Assembly: GCA_018466975.1 (NCBI GenBank)
Contig: CM031560.1
Span: forward strand, 310,001-374,000
Length of the DNA stretch: 64,000 bases
Origin: Sparassis latifolia
Taxonomy: Eukaryota; Basidiomycota; Agaricomycetes; Polyporales; Sparassidaceae
Reading direction: 5' to 3'
In this document: piece after piece, positions 12,371-23,524 of the stretch
How positions within the stretch are numbered: position 1 is the first letter of the stretch
How the letters are laid out: every line of letters begins with the position of its first letter
Translations under genes and position numbers: made by a program
Notes under the pieces: generated by a model
Database searches by the model: none
What the model saw: the letters and a program-made list of their open reading frames with translations, nothing else
Told to the model about the DNA's origin: nothing

Positions 12371-15300
12371 TGTAGCGGTGTCGTTTGTATGCCATATCGC
12401 AGCATGTACTACTTTGTCTCATGGATGGAATCGAATACAGCTTATGCCATTATGTCAATCTATACACATACTTTGTCAGGCGTTATCGAGGGCAGTAACT
12501 GTTCAAACGTTCATTGTGGATGCAACTACATTACATCATAGCTTCTTCTTCTCCCTACCAATCTTCTTCTTGAGCACCAACCGACTGCTTACAGCCATCG
12601 ATTGCCCAATTTTCCTACCCTGTGTGTTTGTTCTGCCTCTACGTATTTGATTTAGCCTTGGACTCGATACTTCCTCAGTGTCTTGCACTCACGTCTCGGG
12701 TTGTGCGTTTTCGTTACCATGCAGTAGGATGGAGCGCTGCAGTTGTTGAATATGAGTATAGGATGCGGACATGGGTGCTAACCTGTCTTTGGATGCCAAG
12801 GAATTAGCAAAGGTGTGTCCCTTGATTGAAAATCTTGAGTATGGAGAGTACCTGACTGACGCCGTCCACGGTGTAAGCTGTGCGGCTTGTTGCGACGGCG
12901 ACGGTCAACCTGGCGCAGGACTAACAAGGACGAAATTACCTGGCGCTCGACATTCTACACGAATTCGAACGTCCCAGATTTAAAGAGAGCCGTCAACATG
13001 TTGCACCCGTAGTGGTGAAATCGGGGCCTCGATTTCTTCCATGGATGTACCTCTGTTTCGTCCTGTATGAAGGCGTTATACTACAACAACGCCCATGGTA
13101 ATGCTACGCTACCATATCTTTAAGATCTCGGTAGTCTCTGGTTTCGTATGCTCCTGGTCCTCTCCATCACCCATCCCTGCGCGAGAACCTTGAAGTGATT
13201 TCAAGCTACACCTTCTAATCAATCCTCCATACCAAATAGCCCTGAAATCCGCAATGATTACTTACGGATGGTCAGACACCCATGAACCAACCCCCGAGGC
13301 CGAAATGTATGCATGATGATGGTATTGCTACTGCACTAACACAGCATCTCGCCGCGCCCCTCGCGCCATCACCCCTACCCACTCGAGGGATTAGCCTGCT
13401 CATTCTCTGCCCAGGCCCGTGCGGGAGCACCAATCCTAAGTAGGGATGCTGTCATCATGGCAGAGTTTCCTGTCCCAAGGACGGGAGAAGAGGATACGGA
13501 CGGAGAAGACAACGAGAGCGATGTATCTGGTAGGTCGCCCCGTACCCGACGAGGAGCTGGCACTGGTCCGAGTTGCAACACGGTGAATGGATAGCATTAC
13601 ATGACATTATCCGTTCTGAGTTATATCGACGTTGGGGCTTCGCACTGATCGCAGCGCTGATGCGCTCGACGCGTGAGATTTTCTGACCCTGTTGTTGTTG
13701 AAGTGCGAATGATGTCAGTGCGAAGCAGGTGTGGCGATGCATTTACCTTTATGTGAATAGATATTTGAGATCACGCGAAGACGAGAGAATAATAAATCAG
13801 GTCTGTTGGATACCTCAGTCTGTCCATCCGTCCGAAGGTGCATCAGGAAGAACCCGTCCGACCAAGCGACCTGGCCGCAATTCTGCACAGAACAACCCGC
13901 GACCAAGTCCGATATCAGATGCACGCTCAGAAATTGCATCACAACGCGTTGTGATCGTTGAATCAGCACGTCTGGTTGAATGACGAAATATTGCAGCATG
14001 CGTCAGGGTAACAGGGCATGAGCCGCATAATGCTGACGGTGCATACTGGATCATTAGAAAATTCTCGAATGGGGAAGGTGCAGAAAGTTGGTCTCCACCG
14101 CAAAACACGTCTGCGTATCTAGATCCTGCATGCCCCCAGCGACGAAAGAGAACACACGTTTGAGCCGCGATGCCCAGCAGATACAGCAGTCTATCTGAAT
14201 TGTCCTCCGCCGAATAGCTTCGCTGGTCACTGTAGATCGAAGCTCGCAGAGTCGCACAGCAAGAGTGACGGAAATTACTGCGGGACAAAGTCGGAACTTC
14301 TGCAATTGCAAAGTTAGCACTATACATGGATAGCGGACGAGAACAGACGTGTGGTCAGTCGAATAATCGCGGCTGAAGTCCCGAGCACCAGCGTTGAATT
14401 GAACGCAGGCGATGCCGATGGGCTGTATGGATCTGCACTATTGGGTGCCTCTCTGGCAGAAAATACAAGCGGGGCTCTCGATGGTGCAACAATAAACTGA
14501 GGTGGGCCATGGCTGTGGAGTACGGGGAGGTTGACTGCGTGCCGTGTGGTGATCGAACAAGATGAATGCTTAGCGCGAGAGGGGCACGATAGGAGTATTG
14601 GATGCACTTGTCGAAGATCAGACAGCATTTGAATTTGGGCGCCAGGGACTATTCGTCGGTGATGATATTTTGCATGGGCCTGGGAAGACGTAGACGAAGG
14701 CGCACAGGGAAAGGAATCAGTCTCGAGCACTGATCATGGTGCCTTTCGCCTTCATTTCATCACGATATCAGCATCAGAAATGTCCAATGTAGAATCCGGG
14801 GTACAGGTATACCAGAGGGACCGCAGAAAAAGTTGGGAGGTCGCGATGAGAACATATACGACACCTCGAAGTCTTCGCGATATCCGAGCTCAAGCGCAAT
14901 CGGCATGGTAAAATCGCGTACTTCCCGTCCGTTGTGCCTAAAAGCCACTGCGTTTCTGCTCCTGGTGCACTTCAGGAGGTATGGCTAATCAAGCTCTGTC
15001 GCCAGGTCATTCGTCAATGATAGTGTATTGGTAACTCAGAGATCAATGGCAAGCACGCCAGTTTCATATTAAATAAATACTAGACGCGGACCAGCCGCCG
15101 GATAGTCGAGCCAAGAAACAGGATGAGTGGAGGCCATACGTGGATGGAATCGACCACACAAGCAGCAGCACTAGTCTGATATCACGCCAGAAGACCGCTG
15201 GTGCTGGCAAACGAATATTCTTTGCCCGGAGAGTAGGAACTGGGCGTCGATGAAAAATACCCTGCAAAGCAGGTGGAGGAGAGAGCTGACTCAAGGAGCC

Positions 15301-15400
15301 ACAGATCAAGATCGCCTCCGTGACGTGACAGGTGAAGCGCTATGAGCGCTTGTTTGGGGTTGTGTATCGATCGCTCTGAGATCTTTCTAGTAGCCAATCA
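12371..15400. other. Gene-poor stretch with one partial segmental-unit copy (13,190-13,600)
   Basis: At 13,200-13,330 the sequence matches the 'caaatcacctggaagtccgcaaatgactacgg' block of the units at 21.25 and 41.8 kb (shared in pieces). At 13,440-13,590 it matches the blocks at 22,240 and 34,940 ('gggatgct', then 'gtatctggtaggt'). The Zn2Cys6 coding part between them is deleted here. The rest (12.4-13.2 and 13.6-15.3 kb) shows only short ORFs, none with a recognised domain. Confidence 0.45.
15300..15365 (+). promoter_or_regulatory. Conserved repeat block with CRE-like site
   Basis: The string 'gatcgcctccgtgacgtgacaggtgaagcgctatgagcgctt' (given here in two readable parts, 'gatcgcctccgtgacgtgac' and 'gcgctatgagcgctt') recurs at 22.5, 35.24 and 45.3 kb. 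At 35,246 and 45,310 the core is the perfect palindrome TGACGTCA, the consensus for bZIP (CREB/ATF-type) factors. A regulatory role is inference from that motif and from its retention in four copies. Confidence 0.35.
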
Positions 15401-17764
15401 TCATCGTGCCACGTCTGTGCTATCCTAGCAGTCCTTACACCGACGGAGGTGACCGTCCTCTCCCCATGCTGTTCTCCGCCCCTGCGACTATACTCGACGC
15501 ATCCAGATCTAGTGGTTGTGTCACCGTGTCGCATTGCGGCGTACTTTCGTTGGCGTGCTGTATATACGGTCTGGTGTGGGATAAGGGCGGGGAAGGTGTC
15601 CTTCGACATCCAAAGAGATGGGTGAGTGGTGAGTTCAACTGCTGCGGTGGGTCTTTGATCTCTTTGATCTATGATATCTATCCCTCGTACCTCATTGAAA
15701 GGGTGCCCTCCATAAAGCGCGGGTATTCGACGGCTGTCTCAGGGCGCGACGACGCAAGGAGGTCTTCCGTGCTATGGTCCCGTTTCCTGAAGATGCTTTG
15801 ATCTTCGTGCGTCGTCTCTGCACGACCTAATTTCTACGTCAGCCTCAGATGCTGACAGCTCACTAACGTCCGGCATCTTTTCGTCTGCCTCCTCCTTATG
15901 CTACATATGTTGGCCCTGCTCACCACCATCAACACTGAGCCTCCGATGAAGTCGCCAGCCGTCCAAAGTGTCAAGACTGCTCGTGTTAATGCCAGTAACG
16001 CCACCGACACAGAGACAGAGAATATCTGGTAGCGCGACGGTTCAAAATGTCATCGTGACTCACCGCAGGAAGCATCGCTCCCCTTTGTTACATCCCGCTT
16101 CTCCTTAGGTGCTCAAATTTGACGATTAGTATTTGTGCGTTTCAACGGTCTTTTCGTTTTCCGGCTCAGCTGGACGTGCCCCAATCGCTCTCTTAATCTC
16201 GTCATGCGCATCGCTGATCGGACGTTCCCTTCAGGGTGTGCTGGATGATGATTCGACACCGAAGGCACTCGCTGTCTCATCGCCAATCCCTTCAACGGCG
16301 CGCTCGCCGCGCGAAACGACTGGCGATCGCAACCGGAAAACTTAACGTTCGCGTCCTCCGCGTCCTCCCTGATCTCGAAGTATGCTTATGTTCGCAGGTT
16401 GTCAGATCTCCGACCTGTCCAGAACCCGTCTGTGGTTGTAACAACATAGGTCACCTCGGCGCTCCTGTTAACAACACTGCTCCGTCAGAAATTCGCGTCG
16501 GTCGTCTCAAAATCCATTCATCTTCCCAAGACTGTCTCTTCGGATCGGCGTCTCCATGTGTCTGTATATTCGCTACTCAACCGCGCATCTATATCCCACC
16601 CCAAATAGCACAAAGTGCTATTCCCCGCATTGGTGCGGGTACCCGTCGCGCTGAGCTGCCCGCTGCCGAGGTCTGTACTATGATCAAACATCATTTTTAG
16701 GGAGGATCGTTCGAGCTCAACAGGTGAGTCATTCGCAGCGCTAAAATCCCGTAAGATTTTTGATCTCACATTTGAGATTGCACAGGACGTATCGCTTCGC
16801 AGGATCAGCGCATTGCACCGTTTCGCCGCATCCTCGGTCAAGCGGACTCGTCATGAGTTCGTTTTTTTCTCGCATCATGGGCTCTATATTGACTTCCCTC
16901 GTCGTTAGGATTTCTGCGCGATTATGGCAGTCTAGCGCGAATTCTTAGATCACTCGGGATCTGGCACTCGGCGTCTTCTCTCCACATCGCCTGCGTACCC
17001 TTCCCCATCAGCGCACACAGGTGCGACTGCGCTCCCACTCAAACACCGCCTTATTGTTATCGACACAATTTCTCCAGACTTGTAGGCGGAGAGAGCACAC
17101 AAGTGTTCTGATGGTGTCCCGCAGTCCAAGACATTCTGCAAGCGGCGAGCTCGTCGTGGATAACACTCTGGTACGCCGTGTGCATTGAGCTGATTTGTCC
17201 TTGGCATTTGTGATCGGCTAGGTCCTATACATATTCCGCAACAATTTGGACATTTGAGTTATGCGCCCTCCCCGCATTGTTCACCAAGGGATTGTCCTCC
17301 GGTGTGCTGTTGGCAGGGATGTGATATTGTTAGGATGCACGATCGATTTCGTGGGTTTCTGTATATGTAAATTCAATGCAATCAGAACTTCAGACCTACG
17401 AACTGCGTGCGCAGTCGGTATCTAAGTATGAACTGTACACAATCCGGTACGCGCAGAAGCCCACACGTCTTTCGGGATTCGCGAGACACTTCTAAGTCTG
17501 TAAAATTACAACGGAAGGACAACAATCTCGAGAATAGAGTGGTAAAAATCATACGTATCTCTGGCACATCGACCTGTTTCCGACTCGGAAACTTGAGTAC
17601 ATATAGTCTGACAAAGAATGATGTCCTGCATAGAAGAACTCGCACCGTCTGGACATTCCAACTTCCGAGTTACCTACCTGTCCTCCCCGCAACGTTGCAG
17701 CCTGCCAGCTGTGCTCGCCGAACCAGAGTGCCTCCGCCATACTGTTTCTCCTGACCTCGTCCGC

Positions 17765-19021
17765 TCAGATGTCAACCTGCAGCTCCGGAGTCTTCGATTG
17801 ACACACTGATATAGTGGGTGAATCGCTGCAATAGACCTTCCAGTTGAAACACAGCCTAAATTCGACACCTCGCTGACGCAAGGCATCGAAACAGTCCAAA
17901 ATGCGCCGCTTCGCTTCCTTGGCAAAGTCATTGCCTCGAACGTCTAGCATGAACTCCCGCAGTGTGAGAAATTGCTGCTCATCCAGGATCTGGGCTGCGC
18001 TCTCCCACTCGCAATCCACTTCTCCTGGCTCCATCAATATGTCGAGTTTGTGAAGGCGGCAATTTGGTGAAATGGTGCGAAGGATCTCTGCCAAAGAGAT
18101 GTTTTGTACCTGCCGCAAGGCGAGGTTGCGAAGTACAGTGCAATGGCCTAGATTCAAATGCTGCACTGTGGGTGATATTAGATCTCACGATACGACTGTG
18201 ATATAAAGTGTAATACTACCACTGGTATGGGAGGTAGTTCCAAGAGGGAGAGATAACCATAGATTCTCCAGCTGAGTTCCGGCGTGCTCCAGTAAGTTTC
18301 TGAGAGAAGATAGAGCTTTATCACGGAGATGTATGTTCAGTGATCTCAGACTCTGGATGGATGCCTGCATCAATACCAGCCAGTCGAGAAGTGCTAAATC
18401 AAGCACTGGATCTGCTTCAGGGCCTGTCAATTTTAGTTCGGTGATTACAGGATATCGCAATGCTGCAATAGTGATTGGGGATGCCTGGGGGGTCTTCACT
18501 GATGATCTCTGCTCCTCTAGGCACCGTAGGTGAGGTAGTGCACAGATGAGACGTTGAAATTGGCGGAAATTCTGGAACTTGCACCCCCATAACGTCAGCC
18601 TGGTAACACATCCAAACTGTCGAAAGCCAAGCGGCAGTGTGTTTCGATGCATAACAACTGCATCCCATTCGATGTCAGAGATATACAACTCCTGGGCTGC
18701 TGAGAACAGTTGTCCAAGGACAAACGGAAATCGATGCACCCATGCAGGCTTTGAATCCTTCAGATCTAGTATGAGCACTGCTCGCAGAGCAGCTGCCACA
18801 TACGAGGCCCTTGATGTCTGCACAAGAGCTTCAAAGCACTTGCTGGATCGTAGAGCCAGCGTAGAGTGATAAAGATGATAACGGCTAGCGGGGAGCCACG
18901 CGCGACAAACGAGAGCACAATTGCACAGCATCTCCTTCTCGGCGTTTAAGAGATCTGGGCTGCCACCCACAAAGCTGATTATACGGTCTGTCAGCTCGGG
19001 AGGAAGCCTGGGTATATTCGT
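17765..19021 (-). pseudogene. F-box protein gene, copy A, start codon lost
   Basis: Two exons (19021-18220 and 18165-17765) give a 400-residue frame parallel to the intact copy at 37.8-39.3 kb. An N-terminal F-box (IPRLPPELTDRIISFVGG) precedes leucine-rich, LRR-like sequence. Such proteins are substrate adaptors of SCF ubiquitin ligases. The codon matching the ATG of the other copies is ACG (19,019-19,021), preceded by an in-frame TAG two codons upstream. The next in-frame ATG lies beyond the F-box helix (at 'MLCNCALVC'). The phase-1 intron is retained, but its donor is GTAGTA because of a one-base loss relative to GTAAGT. Either translation starts at a non-AUG codon, or the copy is a young pseudogene. 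The tail 'SKTPELQVDI' matches copy C and not copy B. Confidence 0.75.
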
Positions 19022-19249
19022 GTACTATGGACGAGAATGTTGATCGTTGCACAGACAGTGATCAATATTCAGATCGGGTACTAGGATCTGGGCGACGTAC
19101 CGGTAAGCATTCCCAAATTGCAGCCTCCCACCCTGTAATGTGCCAGTAGTCCCCGCCAGAATTGTTTTTCTGAACTAGACGATGCAAGACAACCAGTCAT
19201 GTCAGCCATACACTTGGAGAGTTTAGGAGTAGGGACTTACTGGGTGAGG

Positions 19250-19455
19250 CGAAAATGGGCAAGGCGCTTTCAAGCAGGGAGGAACTCATTGGGTTGAATT
19301 CGGGATATCCAAATTCATACGCGGGAAGTTCGGGAAAGGGCAGCTCAGACCAGGCGAGTTCGAATGAGGTGACTTCGGACATGGCGAGTTCGGGTGAGGT
19401 GACTTCGGGCGAGGCGACTTCGGGTAAGTTAAGTTCAGACAAGGAGGAGTTCATT
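19250..19455. repeat. Degenerate 15-bp minisatellite downstream of F-box A
   Basis: Units of the type 'gaggtgacttcgggc' and 'gaggcgagttcggac' repeat at 15-base steps with many substitutions. The same array is homogeneous at 39,676-39,788 and degenerate at 58,600-58,790, in each case 200-600 bases upstream of the F-box start on the minus strand. The frames it opens are by-products of the period. Confidence 0.7.
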
Positions 19456-19999
19456 GTGTCGAGTACGGGGAGGTTGAGAACAAGGAGGAATTCAAGGATT
19501 GGAGGTGGGGTTTGGACAACGACGAGCTCACGAAAAGATAGGACACTGACTCTCACACCCCGAACATGCATAAGAACCTGACGCCTTCATAGCCATGCGC
19601 CTAAAACAAGCACGTGGGTTATCATTGGTTAGCAAATTTGAACAAATGAGTGGTCCATCACGGCAAATAGCAGATAGACGCACGCATATCTGTATAGATT
19701 TTATTGTTGACCTGTCACTATGCACAGGATATGCTATCACGAACGGTTCCCGAGTCGAGCTCGTTATCAGCCTGCCCTACATCGCAAGGCTGTCCGCGAT
19801 TGCGGAACGAACACCAACGAATATCACAGTACGCCTGCTCGGGATAGAACCTGTGGAACATTGTCCGCCACTGCCTATATCGATTTCGTACAGGCGTGGA
19901 CATACCTGGCACTCGGAAAATTAATTCAGTATTTCTAGGAAAGCGATCTTATCGTGCGCAACCGTGCGTGAGTGCTCCAAAGAGCCAAGCGCTGCTAAT

Positions 20000-21010
20000 G
20001 AGAATTCGTCGCAGATGAGTATGGCATCAGCGAGGGAAATCTGAACTGAGGGAATGCAAAGAAAACGTAGTGCGCACTAAAACCCACATCTTCACTTTGC
20101 GACAAACCTCCGTTGATGCTCCGGGATCTGCAAAGTGATCTCGACTGCAGGCGACTGAGTGGAGAAGATGTCCTCGTGCAGCCGAAATGCTTTGCGCAAA
20201 AAAGTACAGGGGATGTGCGTGTTCGCGCTTGACGAGCGGCAAACCCTTCAAAGACGAAGTCGAGGGAGGTGCACTTTGAAACACCGATCCGGTGTCCTCG
20301 CATTGCGTGATGAGGTGAAGAGAAGCCTACGTGCTGCCGTCGTTTATGTGAAGAGGTTGGGAATTCTCGATGTCTGGCAATTAAATTTTCTGGAAAATCG
20401 GGGAGCCGTGAGACATTCAGGGCGAGGGACTACAACAGTTAGTCTACTCACATGTAACCCTGCTCGATAATTTCCCACGACCGGGACAACAGAGCGTGAA
20501 AGAGCGGCCGTAATCGAACAGCCGTTACTCACTGCGCAAAGCGTCCGCGATTGTCGCGATCATAGCTGGGAACAGTTGCGCTCAGAGTGAGGACGAAAGG
20601 GTAGTCGTGGTGTCGCGAAGTGTCTCTGGAGTGAGCGAATTGACAAAGGGTGGAAAAGAAAAGATCCTTGCTCGCAGAGTATTCGCCTTGATCTCGCGAC
20701 GAGGAAGAATGAGTATATTCACGAGTGTAGGTGATACATCCATGAATGTATCTCCTTCCGGAATCAAATGAACGACAACGAAATTGCTGCAAGTCCTTGC
20801 AAAGTAAGAGTTGAGGACGGGTGCACGTACGTGATCATGAACCAGGACACGTACATCTTTATCCCAAGTCCCGACGGCCGATACCCTCCCTCTGCGCCGC
20901 ATCCAAAACTACTTCCAAGAAACTCTTGGATCGTCGCGTATTGGCGATCCCTTCGTCAGCGGCATTGGCGAGGACCCTAGTCATCCATAAACGAGAAAAT
21001 TGAACCACGC
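20000..21010 (-). other. Conserved unknown block, copy 1 (possible relic gene)
   Basis: On the minus strand the phrases 'TSLDFVFEGFAARQART' (about 20,270-20,220) and 'IPEGDTFMDVSPTLVNILIL' (about 20,770-20,715) recur in protein-similar form at 40.5-41.4 kb and 59.4-60.4 kb. The spacing and order are the same. The conservation is at codon level ('FVFEGFA' and 'LPRREI' in several copies), which suggests descent from a two- or three-exon gene. No copy gives a continuous model and I recognise no family. Confidence 0.35.
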
Positions 21011-21063
21011 ACCTTCCCCCAGGCTAGTACTCACCTGAGACCACCCTGGGCACATACAATGGC

Positions 21064-21930
21064 GTGACCGTGGACAATGGACATGAGGCGGAGGAGTCTC
21101 GGAGGCATGTCACGTCGGCGCGTGATCGTGACAGACGCGAGACGCCGCTGGCACGGCCGGCTACTCCGAGTCACCAACGTGCTCAGGTACACTCAGCGCT
21201 GCGCTCGCCATCCCCGCACAACGACCCCGCAGAGATTTCAAGTTACAGCGTCCAATGTCCTGGATATCAAATCACCTGGAAGTCCGCAAATGACTACGGA
21301 TGGTCAGACGTCACTGGGCCAACTACGAGGCCAAAAGGTATGCATGACACTGCTCCTGTAGCTATTGCACTAACAGAGCATCTTGCGAAACTCCTCGCAA
21401 CATCACCCCTACCCACTCGAGGGGTTAGCCCCGACGCCGACTACGACTAGTACTATGACGAAACATCCCCGATCTCTCCCATCAGCGAATCTGTTTACGG
21501 CGCCAGCGCAGACCTCGACTTCCCACTTCTGCAGCTACACCTTCGTCGCCATCACCCTGCTCTAGCCAAGCCTGCGGCCAAGCACGAGCCCAAACACTCC
21601 GTCTTCCTCCCCGCCAAGACGCAGCAGCCAGAGGTCTCCGTGTCGCCGTCGTCCACCGTTACCTCTGCAGCCGCCCCGCGCCCTCGCCACCATCCACGGA
21701 AGGAGCCTGTTGCGCACCCGCACGCTGTAGGCTACCCGTGCCCTGCCCCGCTCTCGCTCGATGAGCTCTCACTGCCGGACCGCGAGGACAAGCCCGGCCA
21801 GGCGCTTTTCCTTCCCACAACGACGGGCGGCACGCGCGAGCCCCAGAAGAAGAATCTCGCGACGGCCTGCCTTTTCTTTCGCGAGCGCAAGATCGCATGT
21901 GGGCCGGGCTGCGGTGCAAGTGCATGCTGA
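21064..21930 (+). pseudogene. Zn(II)2Cys6 transcription-factor pseudogene
   Basis: A single frame runs from 21,064 to 21,930 with one internal stop (TAG, 21,448-21,450). The first half contains 'SSYSVQCPGYQITWKS'. The second half is Ser/Pro-rich and ends in 'ATACLFFRERKIACGPG'. Agaricomycete GAL4-type regulators carry the motif ACLxCRxRKxxCGP there, so the second zinc-ligand Cys has become Phe. The frame ends before the remaining three cysteines. A working regulator would bind DNA as a Zn2Cys6 factor in the nucleus; this one cannot fold its zinc cluster. Copies at 1-537 and 41.7-42.35 kb are more decayed. Confidence 0.6.
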
Positions 21931-21974
21931 GTATTCCTTTTGTGTGGCGTTTGGCGTTGCGTTTGGCGTTGCTC

Positions 21975-22030
21975 ACTCTTCTCTTTTTTTTCTGTTTTTT
22001 TTTCGCTGTTGCTGTTGTTGCTGTAGCAAG
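21975..22030 (+). repeat. Poly-T tract followed by GTT/GCT microsatellite
   Basis: Runs of eight or more T ('cttttttttctg', 'tttttttttcgc') are followed by 'tgttgctgttgttgctg'. This is low-complexity sequence just 3' of the Zn2Cys6 relic. It could mark an old retroposed tail, but no element boundary is visible. Confidence 0.6.
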
Positions 22031-22656
22031 AGCGTGTGCCGCTCGCCTCCAGTGACGACGTAGGTACGTGAGATCCCACTGGCCCTCGCCCAGTCAGTGG
22101 AAGTACGTACACGTGGCCGTGCCCCCATGCCATCACACGCGCACACGCACCGGGGGCAGTACGGTATTGCCTGCAGAGGCGAACTCCTGGCCTGGCGTAC
22201 TTAGGGAACATAGACGGCGGGAGTATCAATCCGGAGTAGGGATGCTAGCATTGTGGCGGAGTTTGGAGTGCCAAGGACATGGGGGAGGAGACGAGGAGGG
22301 CGGTGTATCTGGTAGGTGGCCCGGTACACGACGAGTAACTGGCGCCGATCCGAGATCGGGGTTGGTAAACGAATATTATAATATCTTTACCCGAGCGGTC
22401 GTAGAGACTGCAGCGGTGTCGATGGTAATAACGTGGAAAGCAGACTGCATGCCAATTACAGCCGTATGCATCTGTCGTCAGAGATTATTTAGCCTCGCGA
22501 TCCGGATGGTCGTCCACAGATCAAGATTGCGCTCGTGTCAGAAGTAATTTAATAAACGCGCTACGAGCGCTTATTTGGCCAATCATAGTCGTGACTCGTC
22601 TACGCTATCCTATCAACTCATGCCGACCGAGGCGACCGTACTCCCCCCATTACGGT

Positions 22657-22679
22657 TGCCGAGGATGGACAGGTCTATT
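22657..22679 (+). repeat. Terminal inverted repeat, left outer end
   Basis: These 23 bases (TGCCGAGG...TCTATT) are identical to 27,863-27,885 and are the reverse complement of 33,148-33,170. The TG..CA ends are those used by retroviral-type integrases and related DDE elements. Immediately outside lies TACGGT, which is the reverse complement of ACCGTA next to the right end. Confidence 0.85.
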
Positions 22680-23524
22680 CCCCAAGTTCTCGACACAAAT
22701 CCCAGTTGCGGATCAATTGTTTGATGCAATAAAATAAATATTCAGCCGACTGCCGTGGCTCGTGGTCAATTAGACGCCTGCCAAGCCGGCTGTTTCCCAC
22801 AACAGGGGCAGCACTGCGCAGAGGCGTGGTACTGAGTGGGCCTCTTCTTCTGAGCGATTTGATGAGTTTGCTTCAGCTTTCGTCACTTGTGCGTACTTTC
22901 TACGGACTGCTTTCCCCGTATCAATTTTTGTGCTCTCATCATCACTTTGGGGCTATTGGGGTGACCGCCAAAAAATTGCCATTCGTCATGTTTTCGATCA
23001 CCACACCCCCGTTGTGGAACGTGGTGTTTCAGTTGCTCGGATCGACCCTTAGTCCTACGAGAGACAGTGACTGCATGTCTCTCGAGATTCAGATGGTCTA
23101 GCTACACCGGTAAGTGTTGTGTCTATCACTGTTTGTGTGCTACTAGTACTCCCAAGGTGCCTACGAGTTTGGAAGTATGTCTAGGAGCCCCAGTACCACA
23201 TAGGTGCAGAATCGAGGTAGGTAGCATTGTTATTGCATTATTGACTCCATTGCTCGTAGCTTCGTGGCGGCCCGTGCAAACAGTGGCTGCAATTGGTTAC
23301 CCGTGGTCTAACGAGTCGCCGTCATCCTGCGTGTCCACCTGCTCGCTTCGTATCCGCGGCGCACTCGCAATATCTCATTGGCCTCGTCCTCCTCCTCGTG
23401 GTGCTGCGGATTGCAGGGTCTTGTTTCAATGTCAATGCTGGCTAATGGGAGTGTTCTCGTTGGGGAGTATATAAACACTTGTTGCAGTTTTACTATTCAA
23501 TAGATCTCTTTCTCACCTCTGGCA

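Larger units (their letters stand above)
15300..22656. repeat. Segmental unit, copy 1 (F-box / Zn2Cys6 unit)
   Basis: Landmarks appear in the order found again at 33.2-42.5 kb and 54.3-60.7 kb. They are 'ttctccgcccctg' (15,475), 'gccagtaacgccaccgacac' (15,990), 'ctcgctgtctcatcgcc' (16,270), 'acttcaga.ctac' (17,390), the F-box gene on minus, the 15-bp minisatellite, 'gcagatagacgcacgcat' (19,668), 'cggcaaacccttc.aagacg' (20,237), 'gatcgtgacagacgcgag' (21,125), the Zn2Cys6 relic, then the 'ttctccgcc' block again. That terminal block is split by the 10.5-kb inverted element. The repeated order shows duplication of a multi-gene segment and not of single genes. Confidence 0.75.

Noticed and set aside
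14320..14730. 136-codon minus-strand ORF
   Set aside because: No recognisable domain, no splice partner, and no conservation in the repeated units.
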